Shown here in pieces: positions 36,080 to 45,779 of a stretch of 64,000 nt of DNA; positions within the stretch are counted from its first letter, which is position 1, and each line of letters begins with the position of its first letter. The notes under the pieces are model-generated. The model was given only the letters and a program-made list of their open reading frames with translations. It was not told where the DNA came from and did no database searches. Origin of the DNA: Marinilabiliaceae bacterium (lineage in GTDB: Bacteria > Bacteroidota > Bacteroidia > Bacteroidales > Marinilabiliaceae); assembly GCA_016933045.1 (NCBI GenBank), contig JAFGBR010000033.1, positions 1 through 64,000 on the forward strand, written 5' to 3'. Position numbers and translations under genes: made by a program.

Positions 36080-37096
36080 ATGAAGAAAGCTTTACTTTCA
36101 ATACTTATAATTATCATACTCTTAATTGGCATTGTTGTCATTTGGCTTGGCACACAAAAAAGTACCATTGAAATATCGAAATCAATTGAAGTAAAAGCCA
36201 ATTCTCAAAAAGCATTTAATGTAGTTTCAAATTTTCATACATGGAATGAATGGTCACCATGGATTGCAATTGAACCGCAGAGCGAAACTACCATAAACGG
36301 AAGAGGTAATGAACCGAAGAACTCACTATCATGGAAGGGCTTACTTATTGGAGAAGGAAGCATCGAACATTTAGAATTTAACAATAACGCTATCATTCAA
36401 AAAATCAACTACATTAAACCATTCAAAAGCACAGCAGATGCTCAGTTCTTATTTACCCCAACTACCGATGGAGTTAAAATAACCTGGTCAATGACCAATA
36501 AGATGCCATATTTATTAAGGTTTCTAACATCAAAAATGGAGATAATTATATCTGATGATTTTGAAAGAGGTTTAAGAATGCTAAAAGATTTAATTGAAAC
36601 AGATAATGTAGCTTCAAGAGTGGTAGTTAAAGGAATTGAAAAATTTGATGGAATGGCTTATGTAGGAAAGTCAAACAAAAGCCATAAAGATAGAATAGGG
36701 TTAACCATGAAACAAACCATTTACGAAGTTAGTAACTGGTTAGTTGCTAGTTTAACATTTCCCGAAGAATCTATTAGTATATACAAAAATACAGATATAA
36801 AATCTGACTCATGCAGCTTTATTTCGGGATTCAAATTAATAAATGCAAACAAATCGTTCCCATTTATTGGTGCTATTATTGATTCTATTCCCGAGTGTAA
36901 TATATTAAAAGTCACATTTTACGGTGATTACAAACACCTTGGGAATGCATGGTCAGCTGCCTACTCATATATGCACCAAAACAAACTCAAAGCTTCAGAA
37001 ACAATATCACCATTTGAAATATACCTTAACGACCCATCGTTTTTCCCCGACCCTATTGACTGGGTTACTGATGTATGTATTCCATTAACAAAATAA
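36080..37096 (+). CDS. SRPBCC (START-like) plus GyrI-like ligand-binding protein
   Basis: A 338-residue protein with an N-terminal membrane helix (about 4-25). The START-like SRPBCC domain (about 35-180; IEVKANSQKAFNVVSNFHTWNEWSPW) is followed by a GyrI-like/effector-binding domain (about 190-335), which in other proteins binds small hydrophobic molecules. Both folds form ligand pockets, so binding of a lipid or drug-like molecule is likely; no enzyme motif is visible. The GNAWSAAYSYM segment is typical of the GyrI-like part. A terminator follows immediately. Confidence 0.8.
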   Translation: MKKALLSILIIIILLIGIVVIWLGTQKSTIEISKSIEVKANSQKAFNVVSNFHTWNEWSPWIAIEPQSETTINGRGNEPKNSLSWKGLLIGEGSIEHLEFNNNAIIQKINYIKPFKSTADAQFLFTPTTDGVKITWSMTNKMPYLLRFLTSKMEIIISDDFERGLRMLKDLIETDNVASRVVVKGIEKFDGMAYVGKSNKSHKDRIGLTMKQTIYEVSNWLVASLTFPEESISIYKNTDIKSDSCSFISGFKLINANKSFPFIGAIIDSIPECNILKVTFYGDYKHLGNAWSAAYSYMHQNKLKASETISPFEIYLNDPSFFPDPIDWVTDVCIPLTK

Positions 37097-37100
37097 ATGA

Positions 37101-37121
37101 AAGCCCGAAAGGGCTTTTTTC
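37101..37121 (+). terminator. Intrinsic terminator between the SRPBCC gene and rlmN
   Basis: The stem AGCCC/GGGCT with a GAAA tetraloop and a six-T tail starts 5 bases after the SRPBCC stop. It falls inside the longest rlmN frame and so argues for the later rlmN start. Confidence 0.8.
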
Positions 37122-37141
37122 GAACCACAATACGAAATAAA

Positions 37142-38185
37142 ATGAAAGAGTGTTTACTTGGTAAATCACTAAATGAAATAACCAATTTAGTAATCGGCGA
37201 AAAACTTCCAAAATTCACAGGAAAACAGATAGCAGACTGGATATACAAAAAAAATGTAGAATCCATTGATCAAATGACGAACCTATCAAAAAGCACAAGG
37301 CTTATTCTGTCTAAAAAATACAAAGTTGGTCGTGAAAAATTCCATAAAGTACAAGAATCGACTGATGGAACAAAAAAATATCTTTTCCCAACACTTTCGA
37401 ACCAATTCATCGAATCGGCTTATATACCCGAAGAAAACCGAAATACCCTTTGTATTTCATCGCAGGTTGGATGTAAAATGGGCTGTCTATTTTGCATGAC
37501 AGGAAAACAAGGGTTTCAGGAAAACCTCACTGCAACTGAAATTATTAACCAAGTTGTTAGTCTGCCCGAATATGATACATTATCGAACATTGTTTACATG
37601 GGAATGGGAGAACCCATGGACAATATTGACGAAGTATTAAAAAGCCTCGAAATTTTCACCTCCGAATGGGGATTGGCATGGAGTCCCCGACGCATAACAG
37701 TATCGACAATTGGCATCATACCCGCCATGAAAAGATTTATAGAAGAGAGTGAGGCTCATTTGGCAATTTCGTTACACACACCATTTAACGACGATAGAAT
37801 TAAGTTAATGCCAATTGAAAAAGTGCATCCAATTGAAAATGTTATTTCCGAAATAAGAAAATATAATTTCGGACGCCAACGCCGAATATCTTTTGAATAT
37901 ATAATGCTTAAAGGAATTAATGACACCCCACGCCACATAAAAGGATTATCCAAGCTACTAAACGGATTAAGATGCCGGATAAACCTTATCCGTTTTCATC
38001 CGATTCCCGACACTCCATTATTAGGATCGGATCAAAATACAATAGAATGGTTTAAAAATGAATTAAACAACAAAGGTATTACAACAACAATCAGACAAAG
38101 CAGGGGAGAAGATATTTTTGCAGCATGCGGCTTGCTTTCAACAAAAGAACTTACAAAAAAACAAAACAACAACACTGATATTTAG
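37142..38185 (+). CDS. rlmN: 23S rRNA (adenine-2503-C2)-methyltransferase RlmN
   Basis: Radical-SAM enzyme that methylates A2503 of 23S rRNA and A37 of some tRNAs. The iron-sulfur cysteines are C111, C115 and C118 in CKMGCLFC. The methyl-carrying Cys is C329 in AACGLL near the C-terminus. The GMGEPMDN motif binds SAM. I place the start at 37142 (MKECLLGKS), giving 347 residues, normal for the family. The frame is open back to 37097, but a strong terminator occupies 37101-37121, so a start there is unlikely. Confidence 0.95.
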   Translation: MKECLLGKSLNEITNLVIGEKLPKFTGKQIADWIYKKNVESIDQMTNLSKSTRLILSKKYKVGREKFHKVQESTDGTKKYLFPTLSNQFIESAYIPEENRNTLCISSQVGCKMGCLFCMTGKQGFQENLTATEIINQVVSLPEYDTLSNIVYMGMGEPMDNIDEVLKSLEIFTSEWGLAWSPRRITVSTIGIIPAMKRFIEESEAHLAISLHTPFNDDRIKLMPIEKVHPIENVISEIRKYNFGRQRRISFEYIMLKGINDTPRHIKGLSKLLNGLRCRINLIRFHPIPDTPLLGSDQNTIEWFKNELNNKGITTTIRQSRGEDIFAACGLLSTKELTKKQNNNTDI

Positions 38186-38287
38186 TATATTAATTCATTA
38201 CATACGGTTTTTTTTTATAAAATTCAATGTTTTAATTTATCAAAATAGTTAATAACTTGAATTATCTAATCATTAAAAATCAAACGT

Positions 38288-38608
38288 ATGTTAAAGCTTA
38301 TTTTAAATGGAGCACTCGGCCATGATGCTGAAATAAAACAAGTTGGCAATAAAAAAGCCATTAATTTTGACGTTGCTGTTTCATTAGATTACAAAGACTC
38401 GAAAGGCAATAAAGTTGAACGAACCGAGTGGATTAAGGCTGTAATTTGGAAAAGCGAATCACAAAACTCCAATATCTCCAACTACTTAAAAAAAGGACAA
38501 AAAGTTTTAATTGAAGGAGTTCCAAGCTCCGAAAGCTATATTGGAAAAGATGGAGATGCAAAATCGACTCTTCATGTTAATGTTAAAGATATTGAACTAC
38601 TTAATTGA
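38288..38608 (+). CDS. ssb: Short single-stranded DNA-binding protein, no acidic tail
   Basis: A 106-residue OB-fold protein of the SSB family (LNGALGHDAEIKQVGNKKAINFDVAVS, TEWIKAVIWKS, LKKGQKVLIEGVPS). It consists of the DNA-binding domain only. The disordered linker and the acidic tip, usually DDDIPF, which recruits repair proteins, are missing and the protein ends in IELLN. It is therefore probably an accessory SSB rather than the main replication SSB. It is a monocistronic gene with its own terminator. Confidence 0.88.
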   Translation: MLKLILNGALGHDAEIKQVGNKKAINFDVAVSLDYKDSKGNKVERTEWIKAVIWKSESQNSNISNYLKKGQKVLIEGVPSSESYIGKDGDAKSTLHVNVKDIELLN

Positions 38609-38610
38609 TT

Positions 38611-38639
38611 AAAAGCTGGCATAGAGCCAGCTTTTTTTT
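38611..38639 (+). terminator. Terminator after ssb
   Basis: 10-base perfect arms (38611-38620 and 38626-38635) flank a 5-base loop, followed by a T run. It starts two bases after the ssb stop. Confidence 0.85.
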
Positions 38640-38662
38640 ATAAAAACCTGATCTTATTATTA

Positions 38663-38692
38663 TTGATATCTATAATAAATACACTAAGTTTG
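38663..38692 (+). promoter_or_regulatory. Bacteroidota promoter for the following lipoprotein gene
   Basis: TTG (38663-38665), a 19-base spacer and a perfect TAAGTTTG (38685-38692) fit the TTTG-N19-TAnnTTTG consensus at 7 of 8 fixed positions. The predicted start of transcription is near 38699, about 27 bases before the gene. Confidence 0.6.
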
Positions 38693-38725
38693 TGTAATTA
38701 TTATTTGCTTAAATGATCTGGTTGT

Positions 38726-39532
38726 ATGAGTTTGTTTAAATTATTAATTACCTTTTGTTTACTTATAACAATTACTTTTTTCGCATGTGGCCCCAACAAT
38801 GAAGAGATTGCAAAAGAACGATTTAACAAGGCAGAACTGTTTTATGCAGCCAAAGAATTTAATAATGCTAAACTAATATTAGATTCCATTATTAATAAAC
38901 AAAAAAATGTAATTGAATATTACACCCGAGCTAAAGACCTTTTACGAACCATTAACATCGAAGAGCAAAAAAATAACATTGCATTTCTCGACAGCCTTTT
39001 GAAAGAAAAAGAAAGAGAATTAGAGCCTCTTATGAAAAACTTTGTTTTAACAAATGAATACAAGAAAAAAAAATTAATACACAAGCGTCAAAAAACCATC
39101 AATTCATACAACAGAACCTACATAAAAACAAATCTCGAATTAGATGGAACATTTTACATTTCGAGCTACTTTTGCGGAGAATATATCATTAATCACGAAC
39201 AGATAAAAGTATACAACAGTAATCAATCTGTTACTTCTGAGAAAGTACCATTCGACTCTTTTAACAACCGACACTTTAACGATGGCGGATTATACTGGGA
39301 AATTGTTAATTATAAAGATGGTAATGACAATGGTATAATTGACTTTATAGCACAAAATGTTAATGCACCTCTTAAAGTAATGTTTATTGGTAAAAAAAAC
39401 TTTTATGTTCTTATGGAAAAATTTGACAAAGAGGCCATTAGAGATGGATACGAGATAAGTTTCATTCTTAAAGAGGTTGAAAAATTAAAAACAGAAATAA
39501 AAAACTCTGAAGATGCTTTAAAACGGCTTTAA
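38726..39532 (+). CDS. Hypothetical lipoprotein with coiled coil
   Basis: A 268-residue lipoprotein I do not recognise; the signal ends in the lipobox FFAC (Cys about 21). The first 80 residues resemble a single TPR-like helix pair (RFNKAELFYAAKEFNNAKLILDSI). A charged coiled coil (about 85-115) and a strand-rich C-terminal region follow, and the C-terminus is again helical. It precedes the giant adhesin by 146 bases but appears to have its own promoter. An accessory role in adhesin export is possible but not shown. Confidence 0.65.
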   Translation: MSLFKLLITFCLLITITFFACGPNNEEIAKERFNKAELFYAAKEFNNAKLILDSIINKQKNVIEYYTRAKDLLRTINIEEQKNNIAFLDSLLKEKERELEPLMKNFVLTNEYKKKKLIHKRQKTINSYNRTYIKTNLELDGTFYISSYFCGEYIINHEQIKVYNSNQSVTSEKVPFDSFNNRHFNDGGLYWEIVNYKDGNDNGIIDFIAQNVNAPLKVMFIGKKNFYVLMEKFDKEAIRDGYEISFILKEVEKLKTEIKNSEDALKRL

Positions 39533-39678
39533 CCTTTATTTTTACAACGAGCTATCCATTTTCAGACAAACAAATCTTTTTTAATCGTCAAAATTCACCT
39601 TTTTATCAAAAAAAAATAAGTTTTGAACATGAATTATTCTGATCAAGACTATTTTTGTTATCACATAATTAATTGTAA

Positions 39679-42600
39679 ATGAAGTACAAAAATCATTTCA
39701 GATATATTTTCACTATCTGGTCTCTTATTTTATTCCATTCAATAGTTAATGGTCAAATACACTTTTCATCTACCCCGATAGACTCAACCAATCAGGGTAA
39801 CAACTATTCATACAACTTTACAACCAGCAACATTAATGGAACCCCAGTAATTACACACAGTATACTACCCGATTGGCTCAACTTCTCAATGAATACCGAC
39901 AGCACCGGTTATCTTTCTGGTATTCCCACGCAAGCCGATATCGATACCTTTTCCATTACACTCTACGCATCGGACGATAGTAATGAAACCTCACAAACAT
40001 TTGATCTGATAGTTTATAATGTAAACGACACTCCATCATTCTCATCTACTGAAATAACAACAGCTACAGAGGGGTTAATGTACTCTTACAATATTACCAC
40101 TGAAGACTTGGACAACGACTCAAGAACAATTTCTTCATCACTTTTACCTGTTTGGTTAACGCTCGAAGACAATAATAACGGCACTGCAATTTTATATGGC
40201 ATTCCATTAGACAACCACGTTGGCAACAACCACGTTGTACTAAACGTATCTGATGGTTCACTATCGTCTAATCAGGATTTCCATATTAATGTTGAAGCAA
40301 ACACCCCTCCTTCTTTTTTAACAACAGCGGTTAATGAAGCTACACAAGACATTGAATACGCTTATAATATTTCGGTTAGTGACATCAACGGAAACGAAGT
40401 GACTTTATCGTGTTCAACTCTTTACGATTGGCTTTCATTCTCCGATAATGGTTATGGAACCGCTATATTAAGTGGCATCCCTAATGCAACACAAGTTAAT
40501 AATTACCTTATTTCTATAATCGCTTCGGATGGCATTGATAAAACTACACAAACATTCACACTCTCGGTTAATAATGTTAACGACACTCCTGTTTTTCAAA
40601 GTTCACCAATCACATTAGCAACCGAAGACTTTCTATATCAATATAAAATTGAAGCCAGCGATTTAGATGATGACAGTTTGCATTTTTCGGCAATAACAAT
40701 TCCATCGTGGTTAAACCTAACAGACTCTCTAAATGGCAAAGCAACCCTATGGGGAACTCCTGAAAATAACAATGTTGGCACTTTCCCAGTTCAAATATCA
40801 GTTTTTGATGGAATTACAACTATTAATCAGTCATTTAATATTACTGTTGAAAATACAAATGATGCACCTGTTATATACATAAATCAAAGCATATTTTTAA
40901 GTTTTACCGAAAACGATACTGCTAAAACTTTATTTTCAGATTTCACAATTGAAGATGTAGATAATACAGCAATAACATCGGCAACAATATCATTCACTAA
41001 TTCGAGCTATTCTCAAACCGAAGACATAATAAACTTCACAAACCAATCTTCAATTTCAGGTTCATGGAACTCTCTTACAGGAGTTCTGACTCTTACAGGA
41101 AATGCAACCCAATTAGCTTATCAGCAAGCCATTCGTTCTATTACTTTCGAAAACACTTCCGAGAACCCATCGATACTTACAAAATATGTTGACATAACCG
41201 TTTCCGATGGCATTGACCAATCAAATCAGGTTATCAAAACCATACAAATAACACCCGTTAACGACATACCTGTAACAACCGACTTTAACATCTCAACTGC
41301 GGAATCGACAAGTATTGATATTGAGCTACTAAACTATGTAAGCGATGCTGAAAATAGTTTAAACTTAAACTCCATTATTGTTAATCCAACCCCTTCAAAC
41401 GGATCTGTTTCTATTAATCACACAAACGCAATAATCACTTATACGCCCAATGGTGGATATTCGGGAATTGATAGTTTCACTTACATAATATGCGATAACC
41501 TAAATGCATGTGGGAATGGTACAATTAAAGTAAATATATCAAACGAAACCCCAGTATTAATCAATGACACTGCTGAAACAAATGAAGACACCCCGGTGAA
41601 AATAGATGTATTACACAACGACACCGACTTACAAAACAACATTAACAAGGCTACATTAACAATTACAACTCAACCATTACATGGCAAAGCTGAAGTATTA
41701 ACAACCGAAAATGTTATTCTCTATACTCCCGATTTGAATTACAATGGCAATGACAAATTTAGTTACTCGGTTTGCGACGAAACAAGCTATTGCGATGAAG
41801 CTCAGGTAAGCATACAAATAAACCCTATTAATGACAAACCAAATGCCATTAACGACAATATTTTTACCGGTGAAAATACATCAATAAACATTACTGTTTT
41901 AAATAACGACAACGATTCAAATGACGCGTTAGGAGGTATTGATGCCAGCTCTCTCAACATTGTTACATTCCCCCAAAATGGTTCAGTAATAATTCTCCCC
42001 AACTATACAATAAACTACACACCCTACTTTGGCTTTTATGGCAACGACACAATTAAATATTCAATTTCGGATATTGGATATCCAATTCCAACATTAAAAG
42101 ATACTGCATTTGTATTTATTGAAGTATCACGAAAATCGCCTGTTGCAATAAACGACACTGCCCAAACAAATGAAGATACGCAATTAAACATTCCGGTAAT
42201 TAATAATGACTACGATTCGGGTAACGACATCAATCCATCAACCGTAACAATTACAACACCACCTAAAAACGGAACTGTTTTATCAACATCCGGTGGCATT
42301 ATTTCATATCTGCCATCTCAAAATTTCTTCGGTTCCGATTCCCTTATTTATTACGTAAAAGATTACACCGGTCTTGCAAGCAACAAAGCTACTGTTCATA
42401 TTTTTGTAAAACCAGTAAATGACCCTCCGGTTACATACAACGCCTCTTATAACACTTCTGAAGACAGTTCTCTTGTTATACCATTCTCCGATATAACATC
42501 TGACCCCGAAAACAATATCTCATTCGAAACATTTACCATATCATCAAATCCCGAAAATGGATCTGTAAGTACAATTATTGGTTTAAAATCTATTATTTAT

Positions 42601-44739
42601 TCACCAAATGCCGGTTTCTCAGGTAACGATCAATTCTCATTTATAATTGCCGATACCAATGGCCTAACAAGTAATATCTCGACCATTTCAGTTTTTGTTT
42701 CAAACGAAGCACCCACTGCTAAAGACGATTCTATAAAAACTCAAGAAGATACTCTAATTTTATTTAACGTTACAACAAACGATAAAGATCCTCAGAATAA
42801 TCTCGACACTACATCGGTTCAGATAATTATTCCTCCTGCTAACGGAATAGCAATTGTTAATAAACTAAACGGATTAATAGAATATACTCCTAATGAAAAC
42901 TTTTTTGGAACTGATATTTTTGAATATATTGTTTATGACAAAGACGGATATAACGACAGAGCAAAAGTTACCATAATTATTCAACCAATTAATGACTATA
43001 CGTTTGCAATTAACGACACTATAGCAGCAAACGAAGACAACACTCTTAAAATTAACATATTAGACAACGATTTTGACATTGATGGATTTATTAACATATC
43101 ATCATTATCTATTATTGAAAACACTAAAAACGGAACCTGCACTGTAGATTCAATCAGTGGCAATATAGTTTACGTACCCGATTTTAACTTTTTCGGATAC
43201 GACTCCTTAATTTACAAAATATGCGATGATTCTGCAGCATGTGCAACTGCAAAAGTATTAATCGAAATTATTGCCGTAAACGACCCCCCAATTGCAAACA
43301 ACGACATTGCACAAGTAATTTCCAAACAATCAAAAATAATTGATGTTCTTAAAAACGACACCGATGCTGATAACAATATTGACACAACTTCACTTCGTAT
43401 TATTACTGCCCCACTTCATGGCATTGTTCAAATTGTTTCCGGTGGAAAACTACAATTCACATCAAATAATGGCTACTCAGGCATTGATTTTATTGAATAT
43501 GAAATTTGTGACTATAATAACTCTTGTGACATTGCCAGAGTTAATATTAATATAATGCTCGAAAATATTGCACCCAATGCAATAACCGACTTTTTTACAA
43601 TTTATGAAGATCAACAAAGCATTTTTGACGTCCTTGCCAACGACTATGACCAAAATGATAATATTGACACAACATCACTTCAGATAATTACACCTCCAAC
43701 CAATGGACATGCTACCGAATACACCAATGGCACTATAACTTATCGCCCAAATGCAAATTTTTTCGGATCAGACCAAATAATATACTCAATATGCGATAAC
43801 TATACCAACTCATTATGCGATCAAGACACTGTATTCATCACAATACTTCCAGTTAACGATCAACCTTTTGCTAACAATGATAATGAACAGGTATTTGACG
43901 GAGAAGAGTCGCGGTTTTTAATATCAGAAAATGATTACGACATTGAATCAACCGATACTTTAACTTATAAACTTGCAAACTACCCCGATTATGGACTTAC
44001 AATTTACAACCTCTCTAACACTGGCGAATTTATAATTACTCCTGCTTCAGGTTCATATTGTAATGATTTATTCTTTAAGTACATCGTTTGTGATCAAACA
44101 AATTCGTGCGACACTGCTGATATATTGATTTATGTTAATCCAAAAGACAGCGATAATGATGGCATCCCCGATTTTATTGAAAATAAGAATATCGATACTG
44201 ATTCCGATTCTATACATGACTATCTCGATACCGACTCAGATAATGACAACATACCAGATTCAATTGAATCGGGCATTAAAAATATTTGCAACGATTTACC
44301 ATTAGACACCGATGGTGATAACATACCCGATTACATTGATACTGATAGCGATAACGACAACAAACCTGATCTGGAAGAAGGTATCAATGACTGCGACAAT
44401 GACGGTTTACTAAATTATATTGATAATAACGACAATTGCGACTTAAACAATATTCCAAACACCTTTTCCCCAAATAACGATGGAGTTAATGATTTTTTTA
44501 TAATACCAATTATAAAAAACACTAAAGAATACCCCAAAAATGAAATAATTATCTTCAATCGTTGGGGATCTGAAGTGTATAAAATGACCAATTATGATAA
44601 CAGGTGGAATGGACGAGCTTCAAATTCTGCTTTTGGATCTGATATACTCCCTGAAGGAACATATTTTTATATTCTAAAACTTAGAAAAAAAGATAACAAT
44701 GAAATAATTATTAATGGCACACTTTATTTAAAACATTAA
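39679..44739 (+). CDS. Giant SprB-like surface adhesin with T9SS type B sorting domain
   Basis: A 1686-residue exported protein (signal about 1-25). About four putative-Ig/cadherin-like repeats of some 93 residues (about 28-400; each with LPDWLNF- and SGIPT-type motifs) and one VDN-type domain lead into roughly ten tandem repeats of 90-100 residues (about 530-1480) built on DDTAxTNEDTxxxIxVLxNDxD and TPPxNGT. A calcium-binding Asp-rich stretch (about 1490-1585, SDNDGIPD-like) precedes the CHU_C-type C-terminal domain (about 1590-1686; FSPNNDGVNDFFII, FNRWGSEVY, EGTYFYIL). The PorP/SprF gene follows by 11 bases, the arrangement of sprB-sprF. A role in surface adhesion or gliding is inferred. 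Confidence 0.9.
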   Translation: MKYKNHFRYIFTIWSLILFHSIVNGQIHFSSTPIDSTNQGNNYSYNFTTSNINGTPVITHSILPDWLNFSMNTDSTGYLSGIPTQADIDTFSITLYASDDSNETSQTFDLIVYNVNDTPSFSSTEITTATEGLMYSYNITTEDLDNDSRTISSSLLPVWLTLEDNNNGTAILYGIPLDNHVGNNHVVLNVSDGSLSSNQDFHINVEANTPPSFLTTAVNEATQDIEYAYNISVSDINGNEVTLSCSTLYDWLSFSDNGYGTAILSGIPNATQVNNYLISIIASDGIDKTTQTFTLSVNNVNDTPVFQSSPITLATEDFLYQYKIEASDLDDDSLHFSAITIPSWLNLTDSLNGKATLWGTPENNNVGTFPVQISVFDGITTINQSFNITVENTNDAPVIYINQSIFLSFTENDTAKTLFSDFTIEDVDNTAITSATISFTNSSYSQTEDIINFTNQSSISGSWNSLTGVLTLTGNATQLAYQQAIRSITFENTSENPSILTKYVDITVSDGIDQSNQVIKTIQITPVNDIPVTTDFNISTAESTSIDIELLNYVSDAENSLNLNSIIVNPTPSNGSVSINHTNAIITYTPNGGYSGIDSFTYIICDNLNACGNGTIKVNISNETPVLINDTAETNEDTPVKIDVLHNDTDLQNNINKATLTITTQPLHGKAEVLTTENVILYTPDLNYNGNDKFSYSVCDETSYCDEAQVSIQINPINDKPNAINDNIFTGENTSINITVLNNDNDSNDALGGIDASSLNIVTFPQNGSVIILPNYTINYTPYFGFYGNDTIKYSISDIGYPIPTLKDTAFVFIEVSRKSPVAINDTAQTNEDTQLNIPVINNDYDSGNDINPSTVTITTPPKNGTVLSTSGGIISYLPSQNFFGSDSLIYYVKDYTGLASNKATVHIFVKPVNDPPVTYNASYNTSEDSSLVIPFSDITSDPENNISFETFTISSNPENGSVSTIIGLKSIIYSPNAGFSGNDQFSFIIADTNGLTSNISTISVFVSNEAPTAKDDSIKTQEDTLILFNVTTNDKDPQNNLDTTSVQIIIPPANGIAIVNKLNGLIEYTPNENFFGTDIFEYIVYDKDGYNDRAKVTIIIQPINDYTFAINDTIAANEDNTLKINILDNDFDIDGFINISSLSIIENTKNGTCTVDSISGNIVYVPDFNFFGYDSLIYKICDDSAACATAKVLIEIIAVNDPPIANNDIAQVISKQSKIIDVLKNDTDADNNIDTTSLRIITAPLHGIVQIVSGGKLQFTSNNGYSGIDFIEYEICDYNNSCDIARVNINIMLENIAPNAITDFFTIYEDQQSIFDVLANDYDQNDNIDTTSLQIITPPTNGHATEYTNGTITYRPNANFFGSDQIIYSICDNYTNSLCDQDTVFITILPVNDQPFANNDNEQVFDGEESRFLISENDYDIESTDTLTYKLANYPDYGLTIYNLSNTGEFIITPASGSYCNDLFFKYIVCDQTNSCDTADILIYVNPKDSDNDGIPDFIENKNIDTDSDSIHDYLDTDSDNDNIPDSIESGIKNICNDLPLDTDGDNIPDYIDTDSDNDNKPDLEEGINDCDNDGLLNYIDNNDNCDLNNIPNTFSPNNDGVNDFFIIPIIKNTKEYPKNEIIIFNRWGSEVYKMTNYDNRWNGRASNSAFGSDILPEGTYFYILKLRKKDNNEIIINGTLYLKH

Positions 44740-44750
44740 TCATAGCATCA

Positions 44751-45701
44751 ATGACATTTATTCTATATAAATATAAAACATTCATTTTTTTTACATGTGC
44801 CGCTATATTTTTGTCAGCAGCCTGCGTAAAAGCTGAGCAAGACCCAATTTTCAATCAATATCAATTCAATACATTAATTATTAATCCGGCTTATGCCGGT
44901 TCAAATGATGTTATGAGCCTGATGATTTTATCAAGACATCAATGGATTGGGTTCGAAGGTGCTCCAAATACCCAAACATTAACTCTTCACTCACCTTTAA
45001 ACCAAAAACGTGTTGGACTTGGTTTCTCCATTATTAGAGATGAATTATTACCGGTTTCAAAAACCGACATATTTGCCGACTATTCTTATTTGTTAAACAT
45101 TACTGATTATACAACAATAAGATTAGGTCTTAAAGCCGGATTTCATAATATTTTAATAAACTATTCGAAACTCGACCAGGAAATAACCACAAACGACAAT
45201 GCTTATCCTGCCGAAAACTTCTCCAACTTAAAACCAAATTTTGGATTTGGATTATACCTGTCCGGCAAAGCTTACTATTTAGGTTTGTCGATACCTCGAT
45301 TACTAGAAACAGACCTATCGGACAAAAACAACACCTCATCATTATCAAATAAATACTACCGACACTATTATTTCATTGCAGGAACAATATTTAATTTATC
45401 AAACGAAATTAAACTTAAACCTTCTCTCATAACACGCCTTTCATCATCTACTCCTATATCGACCGATTTTAACCTTAATGCCCTTTTTCGCGAAAAACTA
45501 TGGATTGGAGCTATGTACCGTTTAAGCAATGCTTTAGGAGGTCTAATACAATATCAATTCTCGCCAATGATTAAAATTGGTTATGCTTACGAAATGGAAT
45601 TGGGTGAACTAAAACAATTTAATAATGGCACACACGAAATAATGCTAAACATCGATTTCAGTTTCAAAAAAGGGAAAGTGTACAATCCCCGTTATTTCTA
45701 A
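44751..45701 (+). CDS. PorP/SprF family type IX secretion outer-membrane protein
   Basis: A 316-residue outer-membrane protein (signal about 1-28) of the PorP/SprF family. The hallmark QDPIFNQYQFNTLIINPAYAGS follows the signal, then SRHQWIGFEGAPNTQTL and many amphipathic beta strands. Family members bind T9SS type B cargo and tether or export it; SprF is needed for surface display of SprB in Flavobacterium. Its position 11 bases after the giant adhesin marks it as that protein's partner. Confidence 0.92.
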   Translation: MTFILYKYKTFIFFTCAAIFLSAACVKAEQDPIFNQYQFNTLIINPAYAGSNDVMSLMILSRHQWIGFEGAPNTQTLTLHSPLNQKRVGLGFSIIRDELLPVSKTDIFADYSYLLNITDYTTIRLGLKAGFHNILINYSKLDQEITTNDNAYPAENFSNLKPNFGFGLYLSGKAYYLGLSIPRLLETDLSDKNNTSSLSNKYYRHYYFIAGTIFNLSNEIKLKPSLITRLSSSTPISTDFNLNALFREKLWIGAMYRLSNALGGLIQYQFSPMIKIGYAYEMELGELKQFNNGTHEIMLNIDFSFKKGKVYNPRYF

Positions 45702-45779
45702 TTTTTTCAAAATTATTGAGAGATTAAAACTAAAATAGTACCAAGTGAAACATTCACTACCAGTTAATAAACAAAACAG

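Noticed and set aside
39760..44200. CRISPR-like or phage-like repeat array
   Set aside because: The repetition is at protein level (about 95-residue domains), not short identical DNA repeats with unique spacers.
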